The notes beneath the pieces were generated by a model. It saw only the letters and a program-made list of their open reading frames with translations, was not told the DNA's origin and made no database searches. This document shows, in pieces, positions 21,491 through 34,200 of a stretch of 64,000 nucleotides of DNA (positions are counted from its first letter, which is position 1; every line of letters begins with the position of its first letter). The position numbers were made by a program, and so were the translations under genes. Source of the stretch: Crotophaga sulcirostris. Its lineage: Eukaryota > Chordata > Aves > Cuculiformes > Crotophagidae. Location: positions 1,932,783-1,996,782 of the forward strand of contig VYZB01000122.1 in NCBI GenBank assembly GCA_013397455.1, written 5' to 3'.

Positions 21491-23930
21491 ATCCTCATTT
21501 TGTTTTTTTTTACTTCAGTGCAGACATCTTTGTTTGCGTTGATAATATCATTGTATATATGAAGGTAATATCTTGTTTCCCAAAAGCAGTCTGTTCCTTT
21601 CTCAATTGCAGTATATTTGATTTAAAGGTTCAGCTGCAAAGCCGAAGGACAATTGTCTTTACCTGTCTTCACTCGTGGTTGATTTCATTCATAGAGCTTT
21701 GTGACTTCTATTGTTAATGTGGCATAAAATAAAGCTCTCTGACTATTTCTGAAATTGCATAGCATGGATAAAGCTGTGCAGCCATTAAAGTTGCTCAGAT
21801 AGAGCCAGATTTAAACAGTGAACAAAGGGACCTGAGCTGTAATTGTGTGATCAGATGGGGATATCTTTATTTTTAGGATAATTCATTAATTTACAAGGGT
21901 GTGTCTTAAATACTTTTCCATTGTGAAAAATAAAAAAGTTCTTTACACTTCATGTCTTTATTGATCTATGGATTCATTTCACCAATTGCTTTATGTGCTT
22001 CTTTGACCCTTATAAAAGCAGATTTGCCTGAATGAGGAAAAGTAAGCTAGTACCATAGTACCGTACAAAATTTGTAAAGAAGCGGCCAAACTTGTATGTA
22101 TTCCCTTTGGGAGCACATGATAGTATTTTAAAACCTTTTTTTGATATCCTAGGCAGTCTTCCTTAGGATTTCAAAGAAATCAGTAGCTTAAGGCTGTAAG
22201 TTATGACAAGCTCTATTGTCTTGTCACGTGACATTTTGCATTTATTGTAACCCAGCATGAAAATATGAATATCCATTACTTATCCAACTGAGTCTGCGAG
22301 GGCCACTGAATGTGACATTACATTGCTCATAAAGCAGATCAGTAATTATGGTTCACAATGAAGTGTTTCAAATCTAAAGAGGTATTGGGTCATCATTTTT
22401 TATACTGCCATTCTGTGTAGTTACGAAGTTTATTAATGCTCAGAAAAGATAGATTGTTGTTTTATTCCAATAAAAATCAATGTTTATATTCCTCCACAAT
22501 TTTACCCTGCCGCAGTAAATGTATGTTTATATAGGTTTACATGTTCTTCATCGCGTACTTCTACAAAACTCTGTAGTGGAATGTGGCCTTAGACAATAAA
22601 TACGTAATATAAAGGAACAATATTATCTAAAATCTTGTAACGTATTTTATTAATATTACTGTATCTAACTTAGGCTGCCTTTCAGTATTGCAGTCCAGTA
22701 AGAGATTTTTTAACAACATTAAGTAGGTCATTCTTGGACTAATGCTGATTTTTGGCAGGGTTGGATTTTTGTTTATTTATTTTCTAATAAATTATTCCTT
22801 ATTCTTTTTCTGCAAGAGTCTTTTTTCTCTATGTTTTTCTCTCCTAGTGCTTAAGTCATTTGCTACTTATGGTGCAGGACATGGGATGATCACTTGCAAT
22901 GATGAGGAAGGACCATACTGTATGTACATTAAAGTTCTACGTAAGTAGCTACATTTCAGCAATCATTGTAAACCTGACATATTTGAAAGCTATGAAAAGT
23001 TATGAAAAAACTTTGTTTATAGGATACAGGACTGGAATATGATTTGGTAAGCCAAGCAATATGTTATATTCTTCTGGTTTGGAAATAGCCCATAATGCCA
23101 TCCCTTTAAGTCTCAATAACTGCTGCCCCAACTCATCCTCTTCACTGCAAGGCAACTATTGCGCCAATGTGATATTTTGCGTTTGTATTCTCAGGCTACA
23201 GAACTGGATTTTGAGTTTTTTTGAGTCTAAAATATTCTGGTTTGGAGATATGGATCATTGCATTTCTGTAACAACGTTGAGAAAGGTCAAAAAAGCTTTA
23301 CATCTTTTCATTTGCTGTCTGTACTATTTTCCTCTTTCGTTAGGATTTAAGGGCAGTACATCCTATTGCAAAGATAGCAATATTCTCTGTAAGGAGGCAG
23401 CTGCATTTGTGCATTAATAGCAAAGGATGGAACATGAGCTTCCTATGAGTCACAAAATAGGTTGCCATTCTGTGCCATGAACTTTCTGTGAAGCACTGTT
23501 GCTTTCTGTAGAACACAGATTGCCTGGTAGAGTGTGCTTTTACCTTTGTCCATGTAAACAGATATGGATAAAGTTTAGTATTTTCCCTCATAGAGCCCTC
23601 TTGTCTGGGAATCTCCAGAAGTGGTGATTATTTGTGGACTAAATTATCTCATGCTAGGATCAGACCATGCTGAAGTTCACTAGCTGAGTACCATGCCCTC
23701 CTGCTACCTCATCTCAGGTAGACCATTGCTTGTTGTCTCTTAACTCTTGTAGCCTTATCCTGTAAATTCCAGTCAGTTCCTGTCTGTTTCCTTTCCTTCC
23801 AACATCTTGTCAAACACTTCTATAAAGGGACAGAGACTTTGCTAATTCTTTCTGAGGCATTGTCTTTTCAGTCATCAATTTTAAATACCAGTTTGAGGAT
23901 GCAGCGAACTCTCTGGCTTCTCCTTCAAGG
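21491..23930. other. Unique AT-rich non-coding DNA
   Basis: Nothing recognisable. The 118-codon plus frame at 23061-23417 and the 83-codon minus frame at 23340-23591 overlap antisense and lack any motif. Confidence 0.6.
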
Positions 23931-24095
23931 TTTTTTTATTTTTTATTTTTCCCTCTCATTTCTTTTTTTCCTTTTGTTCCTGCTTCTTTCTCTTTTTTTT
24001 TTTTTTTTTTTTTTTACTTTTTGCTTCTTTTTTTTGCCTTCTCCTTTTTTTCCCTTTCCCTCCTTTTTTCCCCGTTTTCCCAATTTATCTTTTTT
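23931..24095 (+). repeat. Long pyrimidine-rich (poly-T/C) tract
   Basis: About 165 bp that are overwhelmingly T and C on the plus strand, including a T23 run (23993-24015) inside a 33-nt pure pyrimidine stretch (23983-24015) and another pure stretch of 37 nt (24037-24073). Purine interruptions are few. It is the source of an artefactual 114-codon Phe/Leu/Ser-rich frame. Such tracts can form triplex DNA and are prone to length change; it could also descend from the tail of a lost retroposed sequence, for which I see no body. Confidence 0.85.
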
Positions 24096-24789
24096 ACTTA
24101 CATCCAACATATATTGTTGCTATGCACCAATCATAGCTATATGGCTGGCTCATTCTGGAGCTTCTGGCAATATTTATTATTAAAGGGTCCCTAACAAATA
24201 TAGGAGAGATGCTTTTATTTTATTTAGAAGAAAAATATTTTATATAATATGCATATAAAAAGATATTATGTAAATATATAAAAATAAATAGATAAGAACC
24301 TTATTTATCTCTCAGATCTATCATCTTCATTCAAAGTATCCTGCATAGTTCCTCCAAGAAGGCAAGGTTTTCCTCTCTTGAGATTATGATAGTAGTGTAC
24401 AGACTTGAGATCAACTAATCCTTTGTATCATCGCCTTTCTTAGCTTAGAAATATCCATGGAACTATTTGATGCTTTCATCAGGAAAACTATTTAGAAATC
24501 TGTTAAAGAACTGCTTGCATAACTGGTTTTGCTGAAAGTTACTGTCCATACTCCTTGCTAATCCCCTTTCAGAAAGTAATTTGGGCATGCCTCTTTTGGG
24601 ATGTTATTTTGCCGATCAAAGTGAGAGCTGATTCAGGTACAAATGCCATTTTTCTACCCACAAATTCTAGATTTGTTCCTGTTGGACAAGTACAGTACAC
24701 TTCTGAACTTATCTATCAATGAATTTAAGAACAGGATGCTGAAGACTTCAGTTCTGCCTTCTTGAAATGGCTTTAGCTTTTATTAGTGT
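24096..24789. other. Very AT-rich spacer
   Basis: Starts with an A/T-dominated stretch (about 24215-24292, tata and aaata words) followed by ordinary AT-rich DNA up to the next CR1. No gene or repeat family recognised. Confidence 0.6.
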
Positions 24790-25303
24790 GTCGCTATTGT
24801 CTTCAGTTCTGGGCACTACAGTATAAAAAGGACAGCAAACTACTGGAGAGTGTCTGGAGGAGGCCACAAAGCTGGTGAAGGGTCTGGAGGAGAAATCATA
24901 TGAGGAGAGACTGAACTCACTTGTTCTGTTCAGCCTGGAAAAGAGGAGACTAAGGGGTGACTTCATAGCCATCTACTGTTTTCTCACAAGGGAAAGAGGA
25001 GGAGCAGACACTGATCTCTTCTCTCTGGTGATCAGTGATAGGACTCAAGGGAATGGCAGGAAGATGTCCCAGAGGAGGTTTAGGTTGGATATTAGGAAGA
25101 GGTTCTTCACCCAGCGGGTGGTGGAGCACTGGAACAGCTTCCTGGGGAAGCAGTCAAGGCATCAAGCCTGACAATATTCAAGAAGCATTTGGACAATGCC
25201 CTTGGACACACGGTGTGAATGTTGGGAGTGTCTATGCAGGGACAGGAGCTGAACTTGATGATCCTTGTGGGTCCCTTACAACTCAGATCATTCTATGATT
25301 CTA
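24790..25303 (+). mobile_element. CR1 LINE 3' end, plus strand
   Basis: 5'-truncated CR1 of about 510 bp. It begins in the ORF2 C-terminus at about 24795 (cttcagttctgggcactaca), passes through the [31 protein letters not shown] region (24857-24966, still one open frame) and the [20 protein letters not shown] region (25076-25135), and ends with tgatgatccttgtgggtccc and the tail attctatgattctaca at 25289-25304. The longest open frame (98 codons, 24875-25171) is CR1 tail, not a host gene. UTR wording differs from the copies at 6.1-6.7, 29.2 and 31.0 kb, so it is another subfamily. Confidence 0.93.
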
Positions 25304-28300
25304 CATATTGCAACCTGGTGTATAATTTTCTTCACCATTAAAATACAATACATCTCAATAAATTTCAAAACATAAATACATTCCTGCTCTTGGGAACAAG
25401 ACTTCTTTTACTTTAATCTTTTTGTAAATATTGTGAGAAGGAGCTGGAAATATGAGAAGTTAATTTTGTTATATGAATGCAATTGCAATACAGAGAAGAC
25501 AAAAATACCAAAAAAGACTCATAACTGAGTTCTACAAAGCAGTTATGTGACTAGGCCCAGTTCCACTAAGTGTGTAGGTACCTAAATGAGAATGCAGTAC
25601 TAAATAGTTTTTTAATCCCACCTACAGTCAGTCCGCAGAAATAGTGGGAAGAGGTTCCTTCATGGAACTTGGCCTCTCCTCTTGGGGATGTGCCTGGAAT
25701 TTGCAGCCCTGGTCCCCTGGGAGCAGTTTGTCCTCTATCTGATAACTGGGCTTCCTATGGGAGAAAGTTTAAAATCAGCTGGTGCATATTTTCTTAACAA
25801 AAGTAGTGGGAATACTTTTTCAGGATGGGGAAAACTTTGGTGCTTGCTGCATTTCTCAACTGAAAGGGATCATACCGTTACTTCTCATAGTGAGGTGCAC
25901 TTGTTGCCATACAAGGCTTGGGCAAGGATCTTCATCCCTCCAGTTGTATCTCTGTCAGTGCACAGCAAGAAAGGTAAACTTCTCTGGACATGAGTGAGTG
26001 AATGATGGAGCAACTAAACTATAATAGGATTTATCACACCTAACTTTAAGTGCTGACAAGTAGATGTTAATTTTAAGCCCCTGTCATAACTCCACCATAG
26101 TCAATGATGGAGTCAGGTAGTCAATAGTGATTCATTTGAATAACATGTCTCCTTTAGGAAAAGCTAGTTCCTATCTGGTCCTCTCTGGCTGTGTTGGTTA
26201 GCCCCTTCTTGACTATAGAGGGAATGTAGACAACTGCACTAGGAGATGAAGTACGTGCTTGGTGTTCAGCTGGTAATGTATGGTCATCTTGCCCTTGCTT
26301 CAAAGTCATCTTCTCTGTTTTATCCAAGGCCTGCTTAACACAAAATTCAATATAAAAATTTTCAAATGGGGCAGAGAGCTACAATTATATTTTCAGAGTT
26401 GTGATCTCATTAGCAGTCTTGGAGATAACAACTAAGCTAGTTTTTTAGCAAAATGAAGTAGGGGAACTCCCAGTTTCTGAATTAAGCTATAGCATGAGTG
26501 AGGTACCAGCAAGGGAGCTCAGACCAGCAAGGCTCCTGTACAGACCTGAAACATTTCTGGGCATGCAGTTACTGTTCCAGGGCTTCATAACAGAGACTGA
26601 AGTGCATGTAGTATTCAGATGCCTTCAAAATTAGGCGGCAACTGAGTGAAAAGCAAAGAAGGCAGAAGTGGGATGCAGACTGTGCTCTAGTAGTTTTCAG
26701 TTTGGCATTACTGCCATTTTGTTCACCTACTTTTTTTTCCAGTTGACCTTCAGAAATACAGTTTTACAGTAAGTAGATTTGTTTTTAAGCATTTCAGTTC
26801 CAACACCTTTCTGAAACATATTCTTCAGTCTTTCCATCTGTGAATAGCTTTATAATTTTCTCTATTTGTTTTTGTTATTTTGGGTTTCTTTGCAAAGGAT
26901 GTGAGGATGTGTTATACAGTTATTTAAGGAAATATTCCTTCTGTCACTGTTAATTTAAGACAATAGTAATCTACAAGTGATCTTTAAATTGTGTTCTTTA
27001 ATCTCAATTTCATGGAACCTGGTAGACTTTTTCTTTCAGTTCTTCTGTTTTCACTGTTATTTTATGGTTTTTGCCTTCCTTGTGATGCTGTCACACTCTG
27101 CATTCTCTATTAATTTGTTGTTTTATATATGTGTTTTTTATTATTCGGGTATTTGTTTCTGAGGCTTTTAATTAAGGTTTTACTTTTGTGCTGCTTTCAT
27201 AATGTTTTTGCCTGGAAGGAACTATAGCTCACTTATTGTCAGTTTCTTACTGATTTTTTTTTTTTCCATTTCGGAAGGTTATTTCTCTGAAAACACAAAG
27301 GCATGTGATTACATGTATTGCTATTCACATTATTCAATCTGGTGGGCATTATTATTGTCAACTATTGATTAAATCCTTTTTGTAAGTAATTCCTTTGGAT
27401 ATGTTCAGTACAATGAAGTACTGTCTTAATTGTAATGCAGAATTTGATCCTTAATACTGTTTGTTCTGTTTAGAAGCCTTGAATAATCTTTTTTTTTTAA
27501 CTGATTAATTAAATTAAATAATTTACAATTGTATGGCATCAGCAAATTTTTCTGCCTTGCTGCCTGGCCTCATTTTTGCTCCATACTATAGCTGTAATCA
27601 CCAAAACAGCTAGAGAGAAGATAGATGGGCACAAGAACCTAGAAAAGCCTCACCCTAGGAGAAACAGTTGTTGGATTTCTTTTCTTTTAGCTTGCAGTAT
27701 GTGTTGTGTTTGTTGCTTGTTTGTTTTTGTTTTATTTTGCTTTCTTCCTAGGGGCTACAACTGCTTGTGCAAGATGGACAGTATCTTGCCCTAGGCTGAT
27801 TGTAGGTTTGGTTTGGGATTCTTGTGTGTTCCAGGGGCAGAAGGGCTTCTGCCTGACAGTAACTGACAACCTAGTAGTCAACTCCAGCTCTTTTATAAGG
27901 ACAAGTCTCTTCCGTGGAAAGGAGTTTGAGGACGTGGTAGTTTTGAATGTATGACTTATCTGGTAAACATACACTTAGTTTAGCTTTACAAAAATTCTTT
28001 TGGTTATGTTATGCAAGGTGATTACTGAGCATTTCCACAGAAGGGTAGCAATTACCACAGCAACCCTTGCATTAGATGACACATACACATAAAGAGAAAT
28101 AATGGATGAGAAAAATAAAACTAGTCTCAACAATACCCACGGATTAAAACTTTCTTGAGCAGTACATAATGAGGGGATCAGTGAAAATGAGGTGCTAGCC
28201 CTTTAGCTAAAAGAATTTCCAGTGTCCACCTGATGAGTAGAGAGATCATTTGTAGAAGGGGACAGACGTCTGGATGTTTGGGATGTGAAAACAAAACACA

Positions 28301-29170
28301 CCTCACCTGAGATATGTTAGGTCATTCCTGCTACTGGCTCCTCTCTGCAGTCTACGTGCCTTCTCTTATGTCTAGCTGTACTTCTCTTGCAGGAGCAACA
28401 TGTTTCTGGTTGGATTTACAGCTGAAAAATGTCAAGATGGATAGGAATCAGAGCTAAAACCAGCCCATTGCCTGCACCTGTGTGCTTTCCTGCAATTTTT
28501 GATCTTAATTGAAGGAGACTGGGAAGGAATAAAATGGGGGACATGGAGGTATTGTAGGGTCTTGTTCTGAGGTGGCTTAGCTACATATGAAGGGATCAAT
28601 TGGCCTATGTATGCTAACAGCCTTCTAAGGAAGATCTGGGGAAAGGTCTGAGCTGGAAGCTGGAGGATTCTTTGAGCAGAGTGAGCAGGCTACGTAGATA
28701 GACTCGGTACAAAAGCAGTTTCTTTCCTGCACAATGCTGAAGAGTATAGTCCTCTGTCTTAAGTACTAGCTGTGTTTTCAGTGTTTTGAACAACGTGTTT
28801 TACTCCTCTTAGTGGTTATTGTTTGGCTTCTTCTGAGCTGTAAGCTTGAAGATCACTGCTGTGCTTTTTCAGACTGTATACATATAATTCAGGGCAGCAA
28901 CTATTTGCTTGTGATGTAGGGACAAGAAGACAGGAAAATTTGGGTATATTCAGTTATTCCCTGGCCCTTTTTTAGTGGGTTTTTTTGTGTGCAAAGCTTT
29001 GATTTAATGATAAATAGATTTTGCCCTGGGAGGAGATCCAGTCCTTATGAATTTCAGCACCATTGGAATCAAAATTGTGTGCATAAGAGATGGGGAAATA
29101 AAGAAGGGAAAAGAGAAACAAAGGGAAAGTACTAGAAAGATACTCTGGAGTTGAGAGATGTTGGTACAGC
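25304..29170. other. Non-coding DNA without classified elements
   Basis: No gene, RNA or known transposon seen over about 3.9 kb. Small T run at 27254-27265. Frames of up to 103 codons (25682-25993) have no recognisable domain. Parts near 25640-25960 and 28300-28720 are somewhat GC-richer and could be decayed repeats. Confidence 0.55.
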
Positions 29171-29454
29171 ATCAGGTGACCAGTGACAGAACTAGAGGAC
29201 ATGGACTCAAGCTTCGTCAGGGAAAGTTTAGACTTGATATTAGGAAAAAGTTCTTCACTGAAAGGGTAATTAGCCGTTGGAATACGCTACCCAGGGAGGT
29301 GGTGGAGTCGCCAACCCTGGAGGTGTTTAAGCGGAGATTGGATGAGGCACCCAGTGCCATGGTTTAGATGATGGGTTGGTGTTGGTGTTGGGTTGTAGGT
29401 TGGACTCAATGATCTCAGAGGTCCTTTCCAACCTTGTGATACTATGATACAAGC
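29171..29454 (+). mobile_element. Short CR1 LINE 3' end, plus strand (arm of inverted pair)
   Basis: Heavily 5'-truncated CR1 comprising the extreme end of ORF2 and the 3' UTR. It starts near atcaggtgaccagtgacag, carries [15 protein letters not shown] wording (29221-29268) and gaggtggtggagtcgcc (29297-29313), then gttggactcaatgatctc and a short tail gatactatgatac at 29439-29451. Matches the copy at 30997-31266 in the opposite orientation and the nested copy at 6149-6719 in the same orientation. The 69-codon frame in it is CR1-derived. Confidence 0.93.
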
Positions 29455-30996
29455 TAAAGGTGTCGCTGCTTCCAATGCTGTCTTTTCTAACTGAGTGCTA
29501 GTGCCCTGAGTGTAGGGAAATATGAGTGTTACAAGATGTGTTGCATTCTATTATGATACTAACTTCTCATGCAGCATCTATTTTATTTTAAATGTATAGT
29601 CTAACCATTTCATTACTACTTTTTTCAGCTTTCTTTATATCTGCATTTTAAATGCTTTGCCCTACACACAGATTAGTTCACCTTCTTTAAACTGTAGTCC
29701 TTCCTATCTACTGTCACTTAGGATAATGGGATAAAATTTGTGTTTATCTTTGCATGATAAATTCAATGATTACTATGTAACATATGTAAATCTATATAGT
29801 AGATTTCATCAGTGGTTTTTGTATGCTATTACCATGGTATTATACATTAGCATACATTGTAAGATTTTATTATCTTGAATGTAGTAATGATGGTCATTTA
29901 GGGTACTCCTTACAGTTTTTGACAGTTCTGCATCATGGAGGAAATGATAAAATCTGGAGAGATGAATAGTTGTTAGCCAGGACAGAGCATGACTGACAGC
30001 AGAAAGATGCTGAATATTTGAGATCAACTTTTTTAAAAAAATAAATTTCTAGCTCATAAAGAAAATCAGTAAAATACCCTCATTATGTATATCAGACAAG
30101 TTATGTCAAGGTAGAATGAAATGCCATGGAACTTTCTAGCATCTTTTAGATCTTAAAATTTGAATTTTCCAAATGATTATGTTTCAACTCATTGGATATT
30201 TTAAAATGATATAAAATTTTGATTTCGGCTGAAATTAATGCGTTTCACTAACTCTGTTTTTAAACATAATCCTGTGCATGTATGTAGACATGAAAAATAC
30301 AACTTAAACAACAAATTTAATTTCTAAATTTCCTCTCAGCATTTTTTCTAACACCAGAATTCCATATCTGGCAACTGAATTTGAGGAGGGGGGAAGGGTT
30401 AAGTAATCTTTTTTAGCCACTGACTTTCTTTACAGTTTTTTAACTAATACTTAGAGAAAGTTGGGGAGACATTAGTAACAGAGGGTTGAATTGGACTAGA
30501 CTAGTCTTTCTTCAGATGTAACTTAGAAATTACGTAGAACTGAGAGGCTATAACTGTGACAGCAGGAGACTGGATACAGAGGTTTAAGCAGTAATTCTTT
30601 TTCTGGTTTTCTTCACAGAAAAATTTTAATTCTGAAGTATTTGCAATGACTGATTTATTTTTCTCAATATTAATTACATACTTCTAAGTACTCTTACATC
30701 AGACAGTGAAGGGCTTAAGACACCTCACTTGGTCTTAACCTTTTACAGGGGGTGCAAATTTATCAGGTGAGTCAATTGAAATAAAAGGATGAACGGAAGA
30801 TACAGCTAGTTAAGCAATTGGACAGTGTAAGTGTTGCCAACTCATCTAAGGACTACTCATCTGGCTGTGAGGGGTCTTGCTCACATTGACTGAGTGAATA
30901 AATGTAACCACTGCACTTATTACTATAAATGTAACCACACTGCCACATCCAGTTTGCCTTCCCAAAACATGCCACACCCTCTGCAGATTTGAGACA
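29455..30996. other. Unique AT-rich spacer between inverted CR1 copies
   Basis: About 1.5 kb without gene or recognised repeat. It would form the loop if the flanking inverted CR1 copies paired in RNA. The G-rich spot near 30387-30400 lacks four separate G-runs and is not a G4 motif. Confidence 0.65.
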
Positions 30997-31266
30997 ATCA
31001 CAGTATCACAGTATTACAAGGTTGGAAAGGACCTTTGAGATTATTGAGTCCAACCTATAACCCAACAGTAACTAACACCAACCCATCATCTAAACCATGG
31101 CACTGAGTGCCTCATCCAATTTCCTCTTAAACACCTCCAGGGATGGCAACTCCACCACCTCTCCTGGTAGCGCATTCCAATGGCCAATCACCCTTTCAGT
31201 GAAGAATTTTTTCCTAATATCAAGCCTAAGCTTTCCCTGGCGAAGCTTGAGTCCATGTCCTCTTGT
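30997..31266 (-). mobile_element. Short CR1 LINE 3' end, minus strand (arm of inverted pair)
   Basis: Antisense CR1 3' end. The tail is at the left border (atcacagtatcacagtatta, 30997-31016), followed by the complement of the 3' UTR (gaggtggtggag complement at about 31153-31164) and of the [11 protein letters not shown] region up to about 31266 (gtccatgtcctcttgt). By eye it matches the copy at 29171-29454 at roughly nine bases in ten across about 245 bp. Strongly 5' truncated; no coding capacity. Confidence 0.93.
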
Positions 31267-34200
31267 GTGTACACAGCATATAGATTCAGTTCATGGTCTG
31301 ATGTCTTCATGGAAACCGCACCTTCATTGGTGGTTTAAATTGATATACTGCACTGTGAAGTGGAGTCATGCATTTCCATCTGTTGTGATGTTGTAACCTC
31401 TGTAGGGGAATGACATGGAGAGTTAGGGGTGGTAACAGATTAAACCGTTCCTACTAGGTTTATCGAAGTTCACCTTCTGGTGCCCCAGTTCATGAGTCTA
31501 AATGACTCTGGTTTTGTTATTTTAAAAAAGGCATGTATCTGTTCAAACCTCACTACATGTTTCTATGCGCTCTTCTCTGCTTGTGTGTCTAACGCTGGAC
31601 TCATTTGAATCATGATATCATGTTCTCTGATGGACAAGTTGGGGATGAAAAATATGTTCATACTTATTGGAGTGTTTTAAATGGAGATTCATATTACAAA
31701 TAGGTTTATGTGACAAGATATTAGGAGAAACCAGAGGACTAGACTTGATGAACTGAAAATGCTTCTGATGATGATTTGAAAAGCCAGTGTCATTTGTATA
31801 ATCAGTTTTTCTGTTTCATTTATATAGTTCAGTTATTTGCTTACATATATGTCTTTAGGTCATACAAACATTTTTTTTCCATTCAGGTGTTGGCTTGTTA
31901 AGAATTAACACCATGTGTGTTTTTCACTTCTTTTTAGAAAAGCTGTTTGATATTCCTGACCCTTCCTCTTTCAATATGCTGTCCTGAACCTTACCAATTC
32001 TCCAGGTGTAGCCCAGCTTATCTTTCACATCTCAGAACTCTCTTCAGCAGCTCCTTTTCACTTTCTATTGGAAAATTTAGTCAGAAATATTAGATAGTTC
32101 CCAGACGGTTTTTTTTTTTTTCCAACAGAGCAGAAATGGGAAGCCCAAAGCTGCTGTAGCTCTAGAACACATGCATCAAGAAACTTGTATTTTTCAGCAC
32201 TGCTTCAGAGAGAGAGAGAGAATGAAATTTGAAGCATGCTGCATTGGTGACCAGGGCTTCCTATCATCCTCACCCTGGATGCAGCTGGATCAGCTACTTG
32301 TTTTATATTTTTATAGGAAGGTAGCTCTCCTTTTAGTGCTGAGCAGCAGCCTGGACCTTTCATGAGAAATATAAGCCAAATATTCAGCTGAACTGCAAAA
32401 GCATCTGGGAGAGTTTGTGGCAGCAGAGTAGACCCCCTCCCCCTCTTTCCCTCTGGTCTCTGGTCCCGGTGGAGCCTGAGCAACTACTTGCTTCCATGTT
32501 CTGCTGAAACACACAAGCTGGGACGCAGAATGCTACTGAAGAGCTCTTCCATGGGAAATGGGAAGATCAGCCGAGTGGGAATCTATACAGTAGGCAGGGT
32601 GGCAAGAGAAATTATTTGAAACATTACTTAAATTTTGTTGTTTTGAGAAGTTGTTAATTTTGGTGGTTTCTCTGATCTGCAAGAATTCACAGCAATTTAG
32701 TGTTTTGTAGTTTATTTCAAGGTACAAACTAAACTAAATGACCAGCTTTTTTACTGTGACTCACTTTTACTGTGCCTTATCAAGATTTTCCAGAGGTCAT
32801 TTTTATATTTTCTCTGTAGTAAGATTATGCATTGACTTATGCATTTTCAACAATGCTCCTTTGTCGTGTTAAAGATGTCTGCTCCTCCTGTTTCCTAAAT
32901 CAAACGCCATTATTTGCTTTCCTACTTGTGCCTGTCAGTCTAATATTTAAAACAGTGTAATTCCCCTCACAGTGAGACAAATTTCTTTCCTAAGAAGTGG
33001 ATGAAAATGACCCTAAATGTCATATTCTTGCTAAGTAGTTATTTTTTTTCTTCAAAAGCTGCTGCTGACAAAAGCTAAATCCCAACATCTACACTGACTT
33101 TTCTTTTTTTTAAAGGTAGATACCATAACTGTCTCTTTGTATAAACGGTGATTAATTCACAGAAAGTAGTGGATTGTTTGAAGCACAAGTCAAATGAGTT
33201 AAAAAGACTGGAAAACTTTATTGCATGATCCTTTAAAAGGGTCTGCGTGAATTAAATTCATTGTGGGTATCGAAGTGCCTTGGCTGCAAAAAAAATTTTA
33301 CAGCTGTGTTTAGATAGGTTTTAAATAATACTGTCCATCTGTGTTGTACTTTAATGTAATTTGATCAGCTAGTAAAACTGAAAGTACTGAAAGAAACATA
33401 TCACTAATACCTCACAACTTTTCCAGAAATACCAAAGAAGATTTCTTTGATAAGATACTGCATTAGCTTTTCTTCATAAAATGAAGAAAACAATTCCCTT
33501 CATTACCTTAGTCTCTCCTTTAGAAGAGAGTGTGTCTGTCTTGTGTTCAGATGTGAATAGCTCTTGCCTCCTTTTCTCAACTCTTGTTTTACGTCTTGGT
33601 AAACTAAGATATATATGAAGATATTTTGCCTCACCAAATGCCTCCTGCTCTGTATTGAAAAGTGCAGAACTCTTGGACATTGGCTCTGTGTATATTATAG
33701 TTCTTTTAAAGTCCTATTGTAGCTCCTTGGGCTATACACCAAAATCCAGAAGGTTTTGAAATCCACTTTGTCCTTTTCAGCTGTTCTGTTCTGGGAGAGC
33801 AAAGCTATCATGCTTTTGTCTATCTTTGTGAAAATGGCTAAATTGCTAGTTAAGACTTATGGAAGACAAGTTTAAGTCTGAAAAATTTATAGATAATAAG
33901 TATGTATACATGAGCTTTTATGGGGTGTATTTTTTTTTTCTTTCCCCATTTGCCTCCATCAGTTTGGCCTTGATATATAGTTCTTTCATCTGCAGAATTA
34001 CAAAGTGCGTCATTATATTTTTGGGAAGTGCAGTTTTCGTGTCATGGCATGTAAGGTCTAATGAAATTGAAAAGTACAAATTAAGATCCATTAAAGAAAG
34101 ATCTGTATATGTTTTCTTTGTGATAGCCTTGCAGATTAAGGAGAGCTTGCTGAGTTTTTGTTTGTTATTGTAATGAAGGAATTCATTAGGCAGCTTAGCT

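Noticed and set aside
23839..24183. 114-codon frame rich in Phe, Leu and Ser, resembling a membrane protein
   Set aside because: It is produced by the pyrimidine tract; the hydrophobic run reflects poly-T codons.
30387..30400. G-rich spot ggagggggggaaggg-like
   Set aside because: It lacks four separate G3 runs, so it is not a canonical G-quadruplex.
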